A DNA stretch of 64,000 nucleotides, taken from NCBI RefSeq assembly GCF_030254645.1, contig NZ_CP116346.1, positions 1,468,001-1,532,000 of the forward strand, written 5' to 3'. The notes below the pieces were generated by a model. It was not told where the DNA came from. It saw only the letters and a list, made by a program, of their open reading frames with translations, and did no database searches. Numbering within the stretch: the first letter of the stretch is position 1; every line of letters begins with the position of its first letter. This document shows positions 37,120 through 46,864 of this stretch, piece after piece. The translations under genes were made by a program, and so were the position numbers. Source of the DNA: Paucibacter sediminis (GTDB lineage: Bacteria > Pseudomonadota > Gammaproteobacteria > Burkholderiales > Burkholderiaceae_C).

Positions 37120-38607
37120 ATGAAGGACACCAATCTGGCCGACTGGCTGCTGCAGCATCTGCATGGCGAGGGCGCCATGAACCGCCAGCTGCACGACCTG
37201 CTGCTGCGGGCGGTGCTGCAGGGCCAGCTGGCCGCGGGCAGCAAGCTGCCCTCCACGCGCTGGCTGGCCCAGCAGCTGGGCGTGGCGCGCAACACCGTCA
37301 TCGACGCCTACGACAACCTGCTGGCCCAGGGCTGCCTGCTCACCCGCGCCGGCAGCGGCACCTATGTGGCCGAGGTGGAGCGCGAGCCGCCGCTGGGCCT
37401 GGGCCGCGCCGGCGCGCACAAGGCCGTGGCGCCGGCCGCGCCCACACTCTCCAGGCGCGGCAGCGCCCTGCTGGCCCAGGCCGGGGTGTCGGCGCGCCAA
37501 TGGGGCGCCTTCATGCCCGGCGTGCCCGATGTCACCGAGTTCCCGGTGCGCACCTGGCTGCGCCTGCACAACCGGCGCTGGCACGAGGCAAAGCCCGAAC
37601 GCCTCAGTTACGCGCCCGGCGGCGGCCTGCCCGAGCTACGCGAGGCCCTGGCCGAACACCTGCGCGTGGCGCGCTCGGTGCAATGCACGGCCGCGCAGAT
37701 CATCATCACCAGCGGCAGCCACCAGGCGGTGGACCTGGTGGCGCGCCTGCTCACCGACCCGGGCGACACGGTCTGGCTGGAAGAGCCCTGCTACTGGGGC
37801 CTGCGCAGCACGCTGCAATCGCTGAGCCTGCGGGCGCTGGCACAGCCCGTGGACGCCGAGGGCCTGAGCTGGCCGGGCCGGTTCAAGGGCGCGGCACCGC
37901 GCCTGGTGCTGGCCACGCCCTCGCACCAATACCCGCTGGGCATGGTGATGAGCCTGGCGCGCCGCCAGCAGCTGCTCGAGCATTGCCGCCAGCATGGCAG
38001 CTGGATCGTGGAGGACGACTACGACAGCGAATTCCGCTTCGGCACGCGCCCCATCGCCAGCCTGCAGGGTCTGGACGGCGGCGACCGCGTGCTCTACGTG
38101 GGCAGCTTCAGCAAGACCCTGTTCCCGGGCCTGCGCCTGGGCTATCTGGTGGTGCCCAAGGCCCTGGCCGCGCCCTTTGCCAAGGCCTCGGCCGAGCTCT
38201 ACCGCGAGGGCCAGCTGCAGCAGCAGGCCACGCTGGCCGACTTCATCCGCGACGGCCATCTGGGCAACCATGTGCGGCGCATGCGCACGCTCTACGGCAA
38301 GCGGCGCGAATGCCTGCTGGCGGCGGTGCAGTCCAATTTTGGCGACGCCCTGCCGGTGCTGGGCGACAACGCCGGCCTGCACCTGGTGCTGCAACTGCCC
38401 GAGGGCACGGACGATCGCGCCATCGAGGCCAGCGCCGCGAAGGCCGGCATCGCGGTGCGCGCGCTCAGCAGCTATTACAGCAACCCGGCCAGCGCACGCC
38501 GCGGCCTCTTGCTGGGCTACGCCTGCGTGCCCGAGGCCCGCATCGCGCCGGCATTCCGCACGCTGGCGGAGGTGCTGCGGCGCGCGCCCACCCCGCTAGC
38601 CCCATAG
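37120..38607 (+). CDS. MocR/GabR-family PLP-dependent transcriptional regulator
   Basis: A 495-residue regulator with an N-terminal winged-helix GntR-type DNA-binding domain (KLPSTRWLAQQLGVARNTVIDAYDNL, about residues 45-70). A class-I aminotransferase-like effector domain follows, with the PLP lysine in YVGSFSKTLFPGLRLGY. Members sense PLP with GABA or related amines and switch on gabTD. Divergence from gabT supports this role here. ATG at 37120 is chosen. The end overlaps the next convergent gene by twelve bases. Confidence 0.9.
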   Translation: MKDTNLADWLLQHLHGEGAMNRQLHDLLLRAVLQGQLAAGSKLPSTRWLAQQLGVARNTVIDAYDNLLAQGCLLTRAGSGTYVAEVEREPPLGLGRAGAHKAVAPAAPTLSRRGSALLAQAGVSARQWGAFMPGVPDVTEFPVRTWLRLHNRRWHEAKPERLSYAPGGGLPELREALAEHLRVARSVQCTAAQIIITSGSHQAVDLVARLLTDPGDTVWLEEPCYWGLRSTLQSLSLRALAQPVDAEGLSWPGRFKGAAPRLVLATPSHQYPLGMVMSLARRQQLLEHCRQHGSWIVEDDYDSEFRFGTRPIASLQGLDGGDRVLYVGSFSKTLFPGLRLGYLVVPKALAAPFAKASAELYREGQLQQQATLADFIRDGHLGNHVRRMRTLYGKRRECLLAAVQSNFGDALPVLGDNAGLHLVLQLPEGTDDRAIEASAAKAGIAVRALSSYYSNPASARRGLLLGYACVPEARIAPAFRTLAEVLRRAPTPLAP

Positions 38608-39582
38608 CGCCGCGTCGGGCGCATGCAGGCGTGAGGCCGCATAGGCCATCGCCGGCTGCCGATCCGCGGCCAGCAGCAGCGGGCCATCCAGGTCCACGAA
38701 GCGGCAATGCTGGGCCACGATGAAGGCCGGCGCCATCGCCAGCGAGCTGCCGCCCATATTGCCCACCATCAGGCCGAAGCCCAATTGCCTGGCCGCCTTG
38801 GCCAGCGCCAGCGCCTCACTCAGGCCGCCACTCTTGTCGAGCTTGATGTTGATGTACTGGTAGAGGCCTTGCAGCGCACGCAGCGAGCCGCGGTCGGTGC
38901 AGCTCTCGTCGGCCGCCAGCGGGATCGGTGAGCTCAGCCCCACCAGTTGCGCATCCGTGCCGCGCGGCACCGGTTGTTCGATCAGCTCCACGCCATAGCT
39001 GCGCAGCCCCGGCAGCAGCTTCTCCAGCAGGCTGCGGTCCCAGGCCTGGTTGGCATCGATCACCAGGCGCGCGGTGGGGTGCTCTTCCTTGCACAGGCGC
39101 AGCATCTCCAGATGCCGCTCGGCGTCGGCCTTGACCTTCAGCAGCGGCATGTGGCGGGCGGCGCGCGCCATGCGGCGCACCTGGGCCTCGCTGCCCAGGC
39201 CGATGGTGTAGGCAGTCGAGACCGGCTCTACCAGGCTCTGCCCGGCCAGCTCCCAGGCGCGCGCGCCGGACTGCTTGGCGCGCAGATCCCAGAGCGCGCA
39301 GTCGATCGCATTGCGCGCGCCGCCGGCGGGCAGCCACTGCATCAGCTCGGAGGGGCCGAGATCGGCATGCAGGCGCGCACGCACGGCTTCCAGCTGCGCG
39401 GCCATGCCGCTTGCGGTTTCGCCGTCATAGGACACCCCGGCCGCCTCGCCGCGGCCGCAGCGGCCCTGGGCATCGCGCAGGGTCGCGACGAGCACCGGGA
39501 TCTCGGTGATGACGCCGCGGGCGATCTCGAAGGGCTCGGCCAGCGCCAGGTATTCGATCGTGAGTTCAAGTTCAAGCGTCAT
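38596..39582 (-). CDS. Dipeptide epimerase (L-Ala-D/L-Glu type, enolase superfamily)
   Basis: A 328-residue enolase-superfamily enzyme. The first catalytic lysine pair is KVKAD, the metal-ligand region DANQAW is followed by IEQPVPRG and ADESCTD, and a second lysine motif reads KLDKSGG. This set marks the muconate-lactonizing subgroup and its dipeptide epimerases (as in E. coli YcjG), which epimerise L-Ala-D-Glu for use as nutrients. The substrate could also be another dipeptide. ATG at 39582 is used. It lies next to an M81 peptidase and an S12 hydrolase, fitting a peptide catabolic locus. Confidence 0.83.
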   Translation of the reverse strand: MTLELELTIEYLALAEPFEIARGVITEIPVLVATLRDAQGRCGRGEAAGVSYDGETASGMAAQLEAVRARLHADLGPSELMQWLPAGGARNAIDCALWDLRAKQSGARAWELAGQSLVEPVSTAYTIGLGSEAQVRRMARAARHMPLLKVKADAERHLEMLRLCKEEHPTARLVIDANQAWDRSLLEKLLPGLRSYGVELIEQPVPRGTDAQLVGLSSPIPLAADESCTDRGSLRALQGLYQYINIKLDKSGGLSEALALAKAARQLGFGLMVGNMGGSSLAMAPAFIVAQHCRFVDLDGPLLLAADRQPAMAYAASRLHAPDAALWG

Positions 39583-39613
39583 GACGGTCTCTTGCTGATA
39601 GGGTGGGCATGGC

Positions 39614-41086
39614 TCAGGCCGCCAGCGCGTGCGGATTGGCCACGCGCGGCCAGTAGTTGAGATCGCGCGCCTTGAACGGGATGCTGGCGAAGCTGGGGCT
39701 GATGGCACCGGGCGTGGCGGCATAGAACACGGCCTTGGCGAGCGGCGCAAAGTCGGCATGGAAGTGCTGGGTGGACTTCACGATCACGAGCTTCTTGTCG
39801 GCCAGGCTCAGCCCCAGGCCGGTAAAGGCATCGGTGCCCATGACCTGGCCGCGCACCGAGGCCAGCAGCAGATGCACGTCGTTGGCCGCCTCCACCCACA
39901 CGCTCAGGCCCATCGGGATGCGCCCGCTCACGCCCGGCAGGCCTTGCGAATGCTGCTCCGCGATACCGCGCACGGTGACCTGCAGATCGACCGGGTCGCC
40001 CGAGCTGGGCCCGCATTTGCCACCCACGCGCAGCGCGATCACCGCGCCCACGCCGGCATCGCGGCAGATCTGGATCGCGCCCAGATCCCAGAAGGCGCCG
40101 ATGACGGCATGGCCGATGCCGCGCTCGAGCAGGCGGCGCAGCACGAAAGTGCTGTCGCCCGGCGCGCCGCCGCCGGGGTTGTCGGCCACGTCGGCGATCA
40201 CCACCGGCCCGCCCTGCACCTGCAGCGCCTGGTCCAGCGCCTGGTCGAGCGGCACGGCGTTGTCGCCGGTGAGCGCGCGCAGCTCCCAGAACTCGCGGCC
40301 CAGCTGCTCGGCCAGGGCCTGGGCCTTGGCCGGGTCGTGGTCGGTCACCACCCACAGCTTGGCGCCGGACTCGGGCACATCGCCCCATGGGAAGCCATGG
40401 CCCAGCGAGATCGAGAGCACGCCGTCGCGCCCTTCCAGCGCCTGCATGCGCTTGACGAAGCCCATCATGGGCTCGCGCGTGGTGTGCCACAGCCCCACCA
40501 TCTTGCAGTCGAACACGGCGGTGGTGGGCCGCACCTCGCCCCGCGCCGTGCGCGCGAGGATGTCGTAGAGCTCGCGCGCGCGCGCCTCGCCGTCGACATG
40601 CGGGTACTCCTTGAAGGCGATGATCACGTCCGCCGAGCAGCGCATCAGCTCGGTGAAATGGCAGTGCAGATCGAGCTCGACACCGAAGGGCACGTCGGGG
40701 CCGATGATCTCGCGCACGCGTGCCATCAGGTCGCCCTCGCAATCGTCATAGCCCTGCGCCACCATCGCGCCATGCAGCACCAGCTGCACCGCATCCACCG
40801 GCAGCGCGGCGCGCAGATCGGCCAGGATCTGCTCGCGCAGGTCCTCGTAGACGGCGCGCACGGTGGGCCCCAGGGGCTGGGCGAAGGCGCACAGGCTCTC
40901 CACCATCTGGTGGCCATCGGCCTCCAGCATGTCGCGCATGAAGCGCATGAAGGCGCCGCTGCCGGCGGGCGCCTTGGCGCTGGCGTCGCCGCGGTAGATG
41001 CCATATTCCTCGAAGCCACCCCAGCCGGTGGGGGCGGCGGCAAAGGTGTTGGTCTCGGTGGCGAGCTGAGCAACAAAGAATTTCAT
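39614..41086 (-). CDS. M81 family metallopeptidase (MlrC-like)
   Basis: A 490-residue metallopeptidase-like protein of family M81, known from MlrC of microcystin-degrading Sphingomonas, which cleaves linear peptide products. The start (FVAQLATETNTFAA), ELDLHCHFTELM with histidines and later IADVADNPGGGAPGDST (metal ligands) are characteristic. The C terminus (MGTDAFTGLGLSLADKK) also fits. It lies 31 bases from the epimerase and 13 from the serine hydrolase, so these are probably one transcription unit. Confidence 0.87.
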   Translation of the reverse strand: MKFFVAQLATETNTFAAAPTGWGGFEEYGIYRGDASAKAPAGSGAFMRFMRDMLEADGHQMVESLCAFAQPLGPTVRAVYEDLREQILADLRAALPVDAVQLVLHGAMVAQGYDDCEGDLMARVREIIGPDVPFGVELDLHCHFTELMRCSADVIIAFKEYPHVDGEARARELYDILARTARGEVRPTTAVFDCKMVGLWHTTREPMMGFVKRMQALEGRDGVLSISLGHGFPWGDVPESGAKLWVVTDHDPAKAQALAEQLGREFWELRALTGDNAVPLDQALDQALQVQGGPVVIADVADNPGGGAPGDSTFVLRRLLERGIGHAVIGAFWDLGAIQICRDAGVGAVIALRVGGKCGPSSGDPVDLQVTVRGIAEQHSQGLPGVSGRIPMGLSVWVEAANDVHLLLASVRGQVMGTDAFTGLGLSLADKKLVIVKSTQHFHADFAPLAKAVFYAATPGAISPSFASIPFKARDLNYWPRVANPHALAA

Positions 41087-41099
41087 CGGAGGGCTCCCT

Positions 41100-42773
41100 T
41101 CAGTCGGCCAGGCGCTCGAAGCGCATCTGGCGAGTACGCGTGGTGTTGATGCGGAAGGCCGCCATGCGGCCGTCGGTGCCCGGCTCGGCGCTGAGCACGC
41201 CGCACAGGGGCGAGCCGCTGACGCGCCAGCCGAACACCGCGGCCGCGAATGCCTCCAGCTCCAGCGCGTGGCTGCCGAAGGCGCCAAACACCTCGAGCAG
41301 CAACTTCTCACCCTCGAAGCGCACCACCGCCTCGGCGTCCAGATCGGGCGCGCGGTAGCGGCCCAGCAGCGCCGGGGCCACCTCGGCCAGCGCCGGCGGC
41401 GTGGCCGGCAGGCGCTCGAAGCGCTCGGCCTGCCCGCCCTCGCTGAGCTCCAGCATCGCCGGCGCCTCGCCGGTGCCGGCCAGCGCGGCGAGCGGCAGGC
41501 TCAGCGGCCCCATCGCCATGTCCTCGAAGCCCAGCCGCAGCGCATCACCGCGCTGCTTCAGCGCCACCGGCGGCATGTTCAGGAAGCACAGGCCCAGGCG
41601 CGCATCGGCCGCCTCGGCGAAGCCGAACACCAGGCCCGAAGCGCTGGCGTGATAGCGCGTGCCCAGCATGGGCTTGAAGCTCTCGCTGGCGGGCTTGGCA
41701 TCGAGCGGCCCCAGCAGCGCGGGGTCCAGCAGGGCATCGATGATCTGGTGCGCCAGCTCGACCGGGTTGGCCGGGGCGCCATTTGTCATGATGATGATGT
41801 CCAGCGCCTGGCTCGGCACGGTGATCATCTGGCAGCTGCCGCCGATCACACCACCGGCATGGTGGATGACGTCGATGCCACGGTAGGCGTGCACCATCAG
41901 GCCCAGCGCATAGGGATTCACCAGGCCGTTGTTGAGCCTGGCGGGCGTCACCATCTGCTGCCAGCTGGCCGCGCTGCCCACCGTCTTGGCCGGGGCGCGC
42001 ATATGCGCCAGCCAGGCCAGCATGTCGTCGATGGTGGAGACCATCGCGCCCTCGCCGCGCACCTCCTCGGTGGGAAAGATGCCGCGCCGCCAACCGCCGC
42101 CCTGCTCGGGCGGCAGCGGCACATGCAGGGTGGCCATGCCGCGGTGGATCTCGAAGTCGCTCGGCACCGAGGTGGTGTCCTGCATCGCCAGCGGCGTGAA
42201 GATGCGCTCCTGCAGGAACTGCTCGAAGGGCATGCCGCTGATGCGCTCGATCACCAGCGAGAGCAGGTGGTAGCCGCCGTTGCAGTACATCATCTTCTCG
42301 CCCGGCGCGAAATTGACCGCGGTCTGGCGCACCTGCGTGGCCAGCGCCACGCCCTTGGGCTTGATCGCCATGCCCTCGGACAGAAAGCCCACATCGAGGT
42401 AGCAGCGGTAGCCGCCGGTGTGGCTCATCAGCTGGCGCAGGGTGGGCTCGCCCGCCAGCACCGGCAGCTCGGGGATGTAGCGGCGCACACCCGCGTCGAC
42501 GTCGAGCTTGCCGTCCTCGGCCAGCAGCAGCACGGCCAGGCAGGTGAAATGCTTGCTGGTGGAGCCGATGCGCATACGCGTCCAGGCCGTGTTGGCCACG
42601 CCCAGCTCGACGCTGGCCAGGCCGAAGCCACGCCGGTAGAGCGTGCGGCCATGCCGGGCCACGCCGACGATCAGGCCCGGTGCATCGCTGCGGTTGAAGG
42701 GCTCGAACAGGCCGTCGAGGGCCGCGACACCGGTCTTCGCGTTGGTGTTCGCTGCGGCTTTGGATTCGCTCAT
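41100..42773 (-). CDS. S12 serine hydrolase (beta-lactamase / D-aminopeptidase-like)
   Basis: A 557-residue serine hydrolase of the class-C beta-lactamase fold (family S12). The catalytic SxxK is RIGSTSKHF (about residue 70) and the Tyr motif is YCNGGYHL. The long C-terminal part contains beta-rich domains like the lipocalin-like parts of D-aminopeptidase DAP. This, with the epimerase and the D-amino-acid-oxidase-like gene nearby, suggests action on peptides with D-residues, but esterase activity is also possible. No signal peptide is seen, so it would be cytoplasmic. A GGAG site precedes the start. Confidence 0.83.
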   Translation of the reverse strand: MSESKAAANTNAKTGVAALDGLFEPFNRSDAPGLIVGVARHGRTLYRRGFGLASVELGVANTAWTRMRIGSTSKHFTCLAVLLLAEDGKLDVDAGVRRYIPELPVLAGEPTLRQLMSHTGGYRCYLDVGFLSEGMAIKPKGVALATQVRQTAVNFAPGEKMMYCNGGYHLLSLVIERISGMPFEQFLQERIFTPLAMQDTTSVPSDFEIHRGMATLHVPLPPEQGGGWRRGIFPTEEVRGEGAMVSTIDDMLAWLAHMRAPAKTVGSAASWQQMVTPARLNNGLVNPYALGLMVHAYRGIDVIHHAGGVIGGSCQMITVPSQALDIIIMTNGAPANPVELAHQIIDALLDPALLGPLDAKPASESFKPMLGTRYHASASGLVFGFAEAADARLGLCFLNMPPVALKQRGDALRLGFEDMAMGPLSLPLAALAGTGEAPAMLELSEGGQAERFERLPATPPALAEVAPALLGRYRAPDLDAEAVVRFEGEKLLLEVFGAFGSHALELEAFAAAVFGWRVSGSPLCGVLSAEPGTDGRMAAFRINTTRTRQMRFERLAD

Positions 42774-42803
42774 GGGATATCTCCAGATTGCGGTGGTGGT
42801 GGT

Positions 42804-44186
42804 TCAGATCGGGTCCGGCCGGACCAGATCGGGATGGATGGTTTGGACGGTGTGGACGAAGGCCTGCTCGGCGCCCTTCATCAGCAGCGCGGCGAGCGCG
42901 AAGGCGAGCGCACCGACGCCCGCCACCGCCATCAGCAGGCCCTGCGGCCTGGCGCTCAGCAGGTCGGACATGGCACCCACCAGCACCGGGCTCAGCGCAC
43001 TCAGCAGCACCGTCACCACGCTGCCGATGGCGATCAGGCGCGAGCGCAGCGCCGCCGGGGTCATGTCCTGCAGCAGGGTCGGCAGCAGCACGCTGCCGGC
43101 GATCAGCGCCGTCACCTGCACGCCGAACAGCAGATAGAGCGCGCCCACGCTCTGCGCCAGCGGCATGAGGGCGGCCGCCAGCGCGGCGACGGCCGAGCCG
43201 ACCGCGATGACGCGCAACGGCAGCGCCAGGCCCAGGCGTCGGCCCAGCAGCCTGACACCGAGCGCGCCCAGCGTGGCGCCGGCCGCGGTGCCGAGCAGAT
43301 AGGCCAGGCCCATGCCCTGGCCCACCGCGCCGGCGGGGGCGCCGAAGCTGCGCGTGGCAATGATGGGCAGCCAGTTGCCGCTGGCCGCCAGGCCCAGGCC
43401 GGCCAGGCCCGAGCCACCGAACACGCCCACCATGCAGCGCAGATGGGCGCGCGCATAGTCGCGCAGCGCCGGGCGGGCGTTGGCGGTGACGGCGGCGTGG
43501 CTGTCAACGCGCTGCGGATGCAGGCGTATCAGCAGCACCGCCAGCGCCACCAGCGGCCCCGGCAGCGCCACCACCAGGAAGGCCAGGCGCCAGGACTCCA
43601 GCCCCTGCAGGGCGGTGGGCAGCAGCGGGCGCAGCGCGTCCAGGCTCTGCACCATGGCGCCGCTCAGCGCAATGCCCAGTCCCGCACCGAAGATCGCCGC
43701 CAGCGCGTAAATGCCGTTCGCCAGCACGCGACGGCGTGGCGACACGATCTCGGGGATCAGGCCGAAGACGATGGGCGAGAGGCCGGCCTCGCCGATACCC
43801 AGGCCGGCCGCGGCCAGGAACAGCGCGGGAAAGTCGGTGGCCATGCCGCAGGCCGCCGTGGCCGCGGCCCATACCAGCACGCAGGCGGCCAGCACGCTGC
43901 GCCGGCCATAGCGGTCGGCCAGCCAGCCCACCGGCACCGCCGCCACGCCCGCGAACAAGGTGATGCCGGCGCCCTGCAGCAGGCCCAGCTTGGTGTCGGT
44001 GAGCTGCAGCGACTGCCGCATCGGCTCGGCCAGCAGCACCAGGATCTGGCGATCCAGCGCACCGAACACGGTGGCGATGATCAGCACCAGCAGGCCGTAG
44101 GCGCCGATCGCAGCGCCGCGCCAGCGGCCAGCGCGCGCGTGCCGGCCGGGCGCCAGCGATGGGCGCTCAATGAATGAGTTATGCAT
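42804..44186 (-). CDS. MFS transporter (spinster-like)
   Basis: A 460-residue major-facilitator protein with twelve predicted helices. Helices 2-3 carry GWLADRYGRRSVL, the MFS A-motif, and the start YGLLVLIIATVFGALDRQILVLL is typical of the spinster/ACS-like branch in Proteobacteria. It would pump peptides, amino acids or an organic anion across the inner membrane. It lies between the hydrolase and the TonB receptor on the same strand and is a likely inner-membrane partner of the receptor. Confidence 0.87.
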   Translation of the reverse strand: MHNSFIERPSLAPGRHARAGRWRGAAIGAYGLLVLIIATVFGALDRQILVLLAEPMRQSLQLTDTKLGLLQGAGITLFAGVAAVPVGWLADRYGRRSVLAACVLVWAAATAACGMATDFPALFLAAAGLGIGEAGLSPIVFGLIPEIVSPRRRVLANGIYALAAIFGAGLGIALSGAMVQSLDALRPLLPTALQGLESWRLAFLVVALPGPLVALAVLLIRLHPQRVDSHAAVTANARPALRDYARAHLRCMVGVFGGSGLAGLGLAASGNWLPIIATRSFGAPAGAVGQGMGLAYLLGTAAGATLGALGVRLLGRRLGLALPLRVIAVGSAVAALAAALMPLAQSVGALYLLFGVQVTALIAGSVLLPTLLQDMTPAALRSRLIAIGSVVTVLLSALSPVLVGAMSDLLSARPQGLLMAVAGVGALAFALAALLMKGAEQAFVHTVQTIHPDLVRPDPI

Positions 44187-44241
44187 GAGGTCGAACCCGA
44201 TGAGGAGGGGGCAGAGGCCGGCAGCGCGCCGGCGCGCGGCC

Positions 44242-46692
44242 TTAGAACGGCAGGGTCAGCGTGGCGCCCAGCGTGCGCGGCCGCGCCAGCGAGACCCAGG
44301 CGGGGCCGCCCAGCGCCTGCACCGCGCTGATAGACCCGAGCTGGGCAGGCTTGTCGAACAGGTTGCGCACGAACAGGGCCAGGCTGGCGCGCTTGAAATC
44401 GATGCCGGCCTGCAGGTCGGTCATCGCATAGGCGGGCAGGCGGTACAGCGGCATGGCGGCGCTGCCTTCGAAGCCGGCATTGCGCTGGCCCACGTAGCGC
44501 TGGGTCAGCCCCAGATAGCTGGGATAGCCGGCCAGGGCAAAGGCGTAGCTGGCGCTGAGCGTGGCCGCAAAGCGGGCGCTGCTGGGCAGGCGCGCGCCGG
44601 CCGCGGCGCCGAGGCCCGGTGCATCCTCGCTGAGCTTGGCGTCGATGAGGGCGGCGTTGCCGGCCAGGGTCCAGTGCTCATCGGGCCGCCAGCTGGCCGC
44701 CAGCTCGGCACCGCGCACATGGGCGGCACCGGCATTCACGATCACCGACACGCCGTTCACCGGCATGAACTGCTGCAAGTCCTTCCAGCGGATGTCGAAC
44801 AGCGCCGCCTCGAGCGACAGGCGCTTGTCCAGCAGATCGGCCTTGTAGCCGGCTTCCACGCTGGTGAGCGTGTCGGGCTGGAAGGTGGGCGGCGCCAGCG
44901 GTTCGCCGGTGGTCGCGCTGCGCAGCACCGCGTTTGGGCCGCCGGGGCGGTAGCCGGTGGCGGCGCGCGCATACAGGTCGCTGCGCGCATCCAGCGCGTA
45001 GCGGGCCGTCAACAGCCAGGTGCGGCTGGTGTCGCTGGAGTTGGCGTCGATGGACTGCGCACCGCCCAGCATCAGCCCGTCGGAGTGCTGCACATAGTGC
45101 TGCTTGTTGCGCGCCACGCGCAGCCCGCCGGTCAGCGCCAGGCCATGCTCGAACTTCCAGGTCAGGTCACCGTAGAGCGCCAGCTCGCGGTACTCGGCCG
45201 GCAGCGCGGCCGTCGCCAACAGCGGGCCGGGCGTGCCATCGGGCAGGCTGCTGGTGACGGCCTGCTGGTTGTCACTGCGCTCGTGGTCAATGTAGAGGCC
45301 GGCCAGCCACTCGAGCTGCTTGTCACCCTTGGAGGTCAGCCGCAGTTCCTGCGTGCTCTTGTCCAGCGCCAGCGCATTGCTCACCGGCGTGCTGCCCAGG
45401 CTCAGGCCCAGGCTCTGCAGCAGCGGCAGATAGCCGGCACTGAGGTCGAGATTCAGCTCGGAGCGGATTCTCTGCTTCGAGCCGATGGCGTTGAAGCGCG
45501 CCCAACCGAAGTCGTATTCGAGATCGGCAGAGAGCAGCTCGATCTTGACCCGGTAAGGCTCGCCCGCGCGCAGACGGCGCAGGCGGTCGCCCTCGACGGG
45601 GCGGCCGCTGACCTCATAGTCGACAAAATCGGTGCCGTCACGGCTGATCTGCTGGGTCGTACCGGTCAGGCGCAGTTTCAGGCGGTTGCCCGGCGCCACC
45701 TGCAGCGAGACGCGCGCGCCATGGGTGTTGCCGCCATCGCTGTCGGCACGGCCGGCCGGCCCCACGGTGTCGGTGCTGCCGCCCACCCGGTCGTCAAAGG
45801 CGGAGACGCGCAGGCCCGCCACATCCTCCTTCAGCGGCACGTTGACGACCGCGCCGAGCGCATGGCTGGCACGGCCACCGCGGGTCGTCGAGCTGCCCAG
45901 GCTGAGCTTGCCGGAGAGCTCGTAGGTGTCGGGCTCGTTGGTCACGTACTTGAGCAGCCCGCCCATCGCGCCGGCGCCGTACAGCGTGCCCTGCGGGCCG
46001 CGCAGGACCTCGATGTGGTTCAGGTCCAGCGAGCCCATGTCCAGCGCCATTTGCCCGCCGTTCGCGTAGGGGCCGCTGGTACCGAAGGCGACGTCGTCGA
46101 CATAGATGCCCACGGTGGCGATCGTCTGCGCACCGGTGCTGACGCCACGGATGCTCACCGCGCCCACGCCGGCCCCGCCGGAGCTCTTGACGTCGATGCC
46201 GGCCTCGTTGGCGAGATAGTCGCTCAGGCTCCTGGCGCCGTCGCGGTTGAGCCGCTCGCCCCCGATCACATTCACCTGCATCGGCACCTCGCGCACCGGC
46301 TCGCGGCGCCGGCTCGCGCTGACCACCACGGTGCCCAGCGTGCTCACCTCGTCCTGCACGCGCTTCTCGGGATTGGGCGGAGGCTCGACAAAGATCACCA
46401 CCGCGCCCGAGACATCGCGCCGCACCGACAGCGGCGTGCCCTCGAGCAGCTGCAGCAGCGCGTCCTCGGCCGAGGCGCTGCGTTTGAGGCCCTTGCTGCT
46501 GCGGCCCCGCACATCCTCGATCTTGTAGATCAGTTGTGTGCCCGATTGCGCCGCATAGGCATCGAGGGCCGCCTTCAGCTCGCCGGCGGCGATGTCGAAG
46601 GAGCGCGGCTGCGCCTGCACGGCGGCGCCAACCAGCAGCGCGCAGCTCAGGGCCAGGCGGGCCATGGGATTCAAGCGAGTCATCGGGTTCAT
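44242..46692 (-). CDS. TonB-dependent receptor with STN signalling domain
   Basis: An 816-residue outer-membrane receptor. A signal peptide (about 1-27) is followed by an STN domain (about 28-85: SFDIAAGELKAALDAYAAQSGTQLIY), which contacts a FecR-type protein. A plug domain (about 115-225) and a 22-strand barrel ending in GATLTLPF come next. The STN domain, with the FecI-FecR pair next door, predicts cell-surface signalling: substrate binding activates the sigma factor. GAGG precedes the start. The substrate is unknown; the neighbours suggest a peptide rather than a siderophore. Confidence 0.92.
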   Translation of the reverse strand: MNPMTRLNPMARLALSCALLVGAAVQAQPRSFDIAAGELKAALDAYAAQSGTQLIYKIEDVRGRSSKGLKRSASAEDALLQLLEGTPLSVRRDVSGAVVIFVEPPPNPEKRVQDEVSTLGTVVVSASRRREPVREVPMQVNVIGGERLNRDGARSLSDYLANEAGIDVKSSGGAGVGAVSIRGVSTGAQTIATVGIYVDDVAFGTSGPYANGGQMALDMGSLDLNHIEVLRGPQGTLYGAGAMGGLLKYVTNEPDTYELSGKLSLGSSTTRGGRASHALGAVVNVPLKEDVAGLRVSAFDDRVGGSTDTVGPAGRADSDGGNTHGARVSLQVAPGNRLKLRLTGTTQQISRDGTDFVDYEVSGRPVEGDRLRRLRAGEPYRVKIELLSADLEYDFGWARFNAIGSKQRIRSELNLDLSAGYLPLLQSLGLSLGSTPVSNALALDKSTQELRLTSKGDKQLEWLAGLYIDHERSDNQQAVTSSLPDGTPGPLLATAALPAEYRELALYGDLTWKFEHGLALTGGLRVARNKQHYVQHSDGLMLGGAQSIDANSSDTSRTWLLTARYALDARSDLYARAATGYRPGGPNAVLRSATTGEPLAPPTFQPDTLTSVEAGYKADLLDKRLSLEAALFDIRWKDLQQFMPVNGVSVIVNAGAAHVRGAELAASWRPDEHWTLAGNAALIDAKLSEDAPGLGAAAGARLPSSARFAATLSASYAFALAGYPSYLGLTQRYVGQRNAGFEGSAAMPLYRLPAYAMTDLQAGIDFKRASLALFVRNLFDKPAQLGSISAVQALGGPAWVSLARPRTLGATLTLPF

Positions 46693-46864
46693 ATGCGTCC
46701 TCGTCAGTATGGCGTGAGTGCCCTCTGCTCAACCAAGACGAAGCCGGCCGCACAATCCGCTAGCCGTCGCGGGTATACACCGAGACGAAATAATTCTTTT
46801 TGCCGAGGCATACCGGATGTGTGCGGCTGCTTCGTCTTTACAGAGAAGGCAGCAAGGAGTTCCG
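46693..46864. promoter_or_regulatory. Divergent receptor/sigma promoter region with repeat elements
   Basis: A 172-base spacer between the TonB receptor and the sigma factor. It contains AAGACGAAGC at 46735-46744 (plus) and its exact reverse complement at 46829-46838. A third copy of the core AGACGAA sits at 46783-46789. The three elements are spaced by 47-48 bases. They are candidate sigma-dependent promoter or regulator sites serving both directions. Confidence 0.5.

Noticed and set aside
41268-44177. A 969-residue plus-strand open frame rich in His, Gln, Arg and Ala
   Set aside because: It is antisense to the serine hydrolase and MFS genes, whose motifs are clear. Its composition (runs of Q, H, A, G) is the usual reverse image of GC-rich codons.
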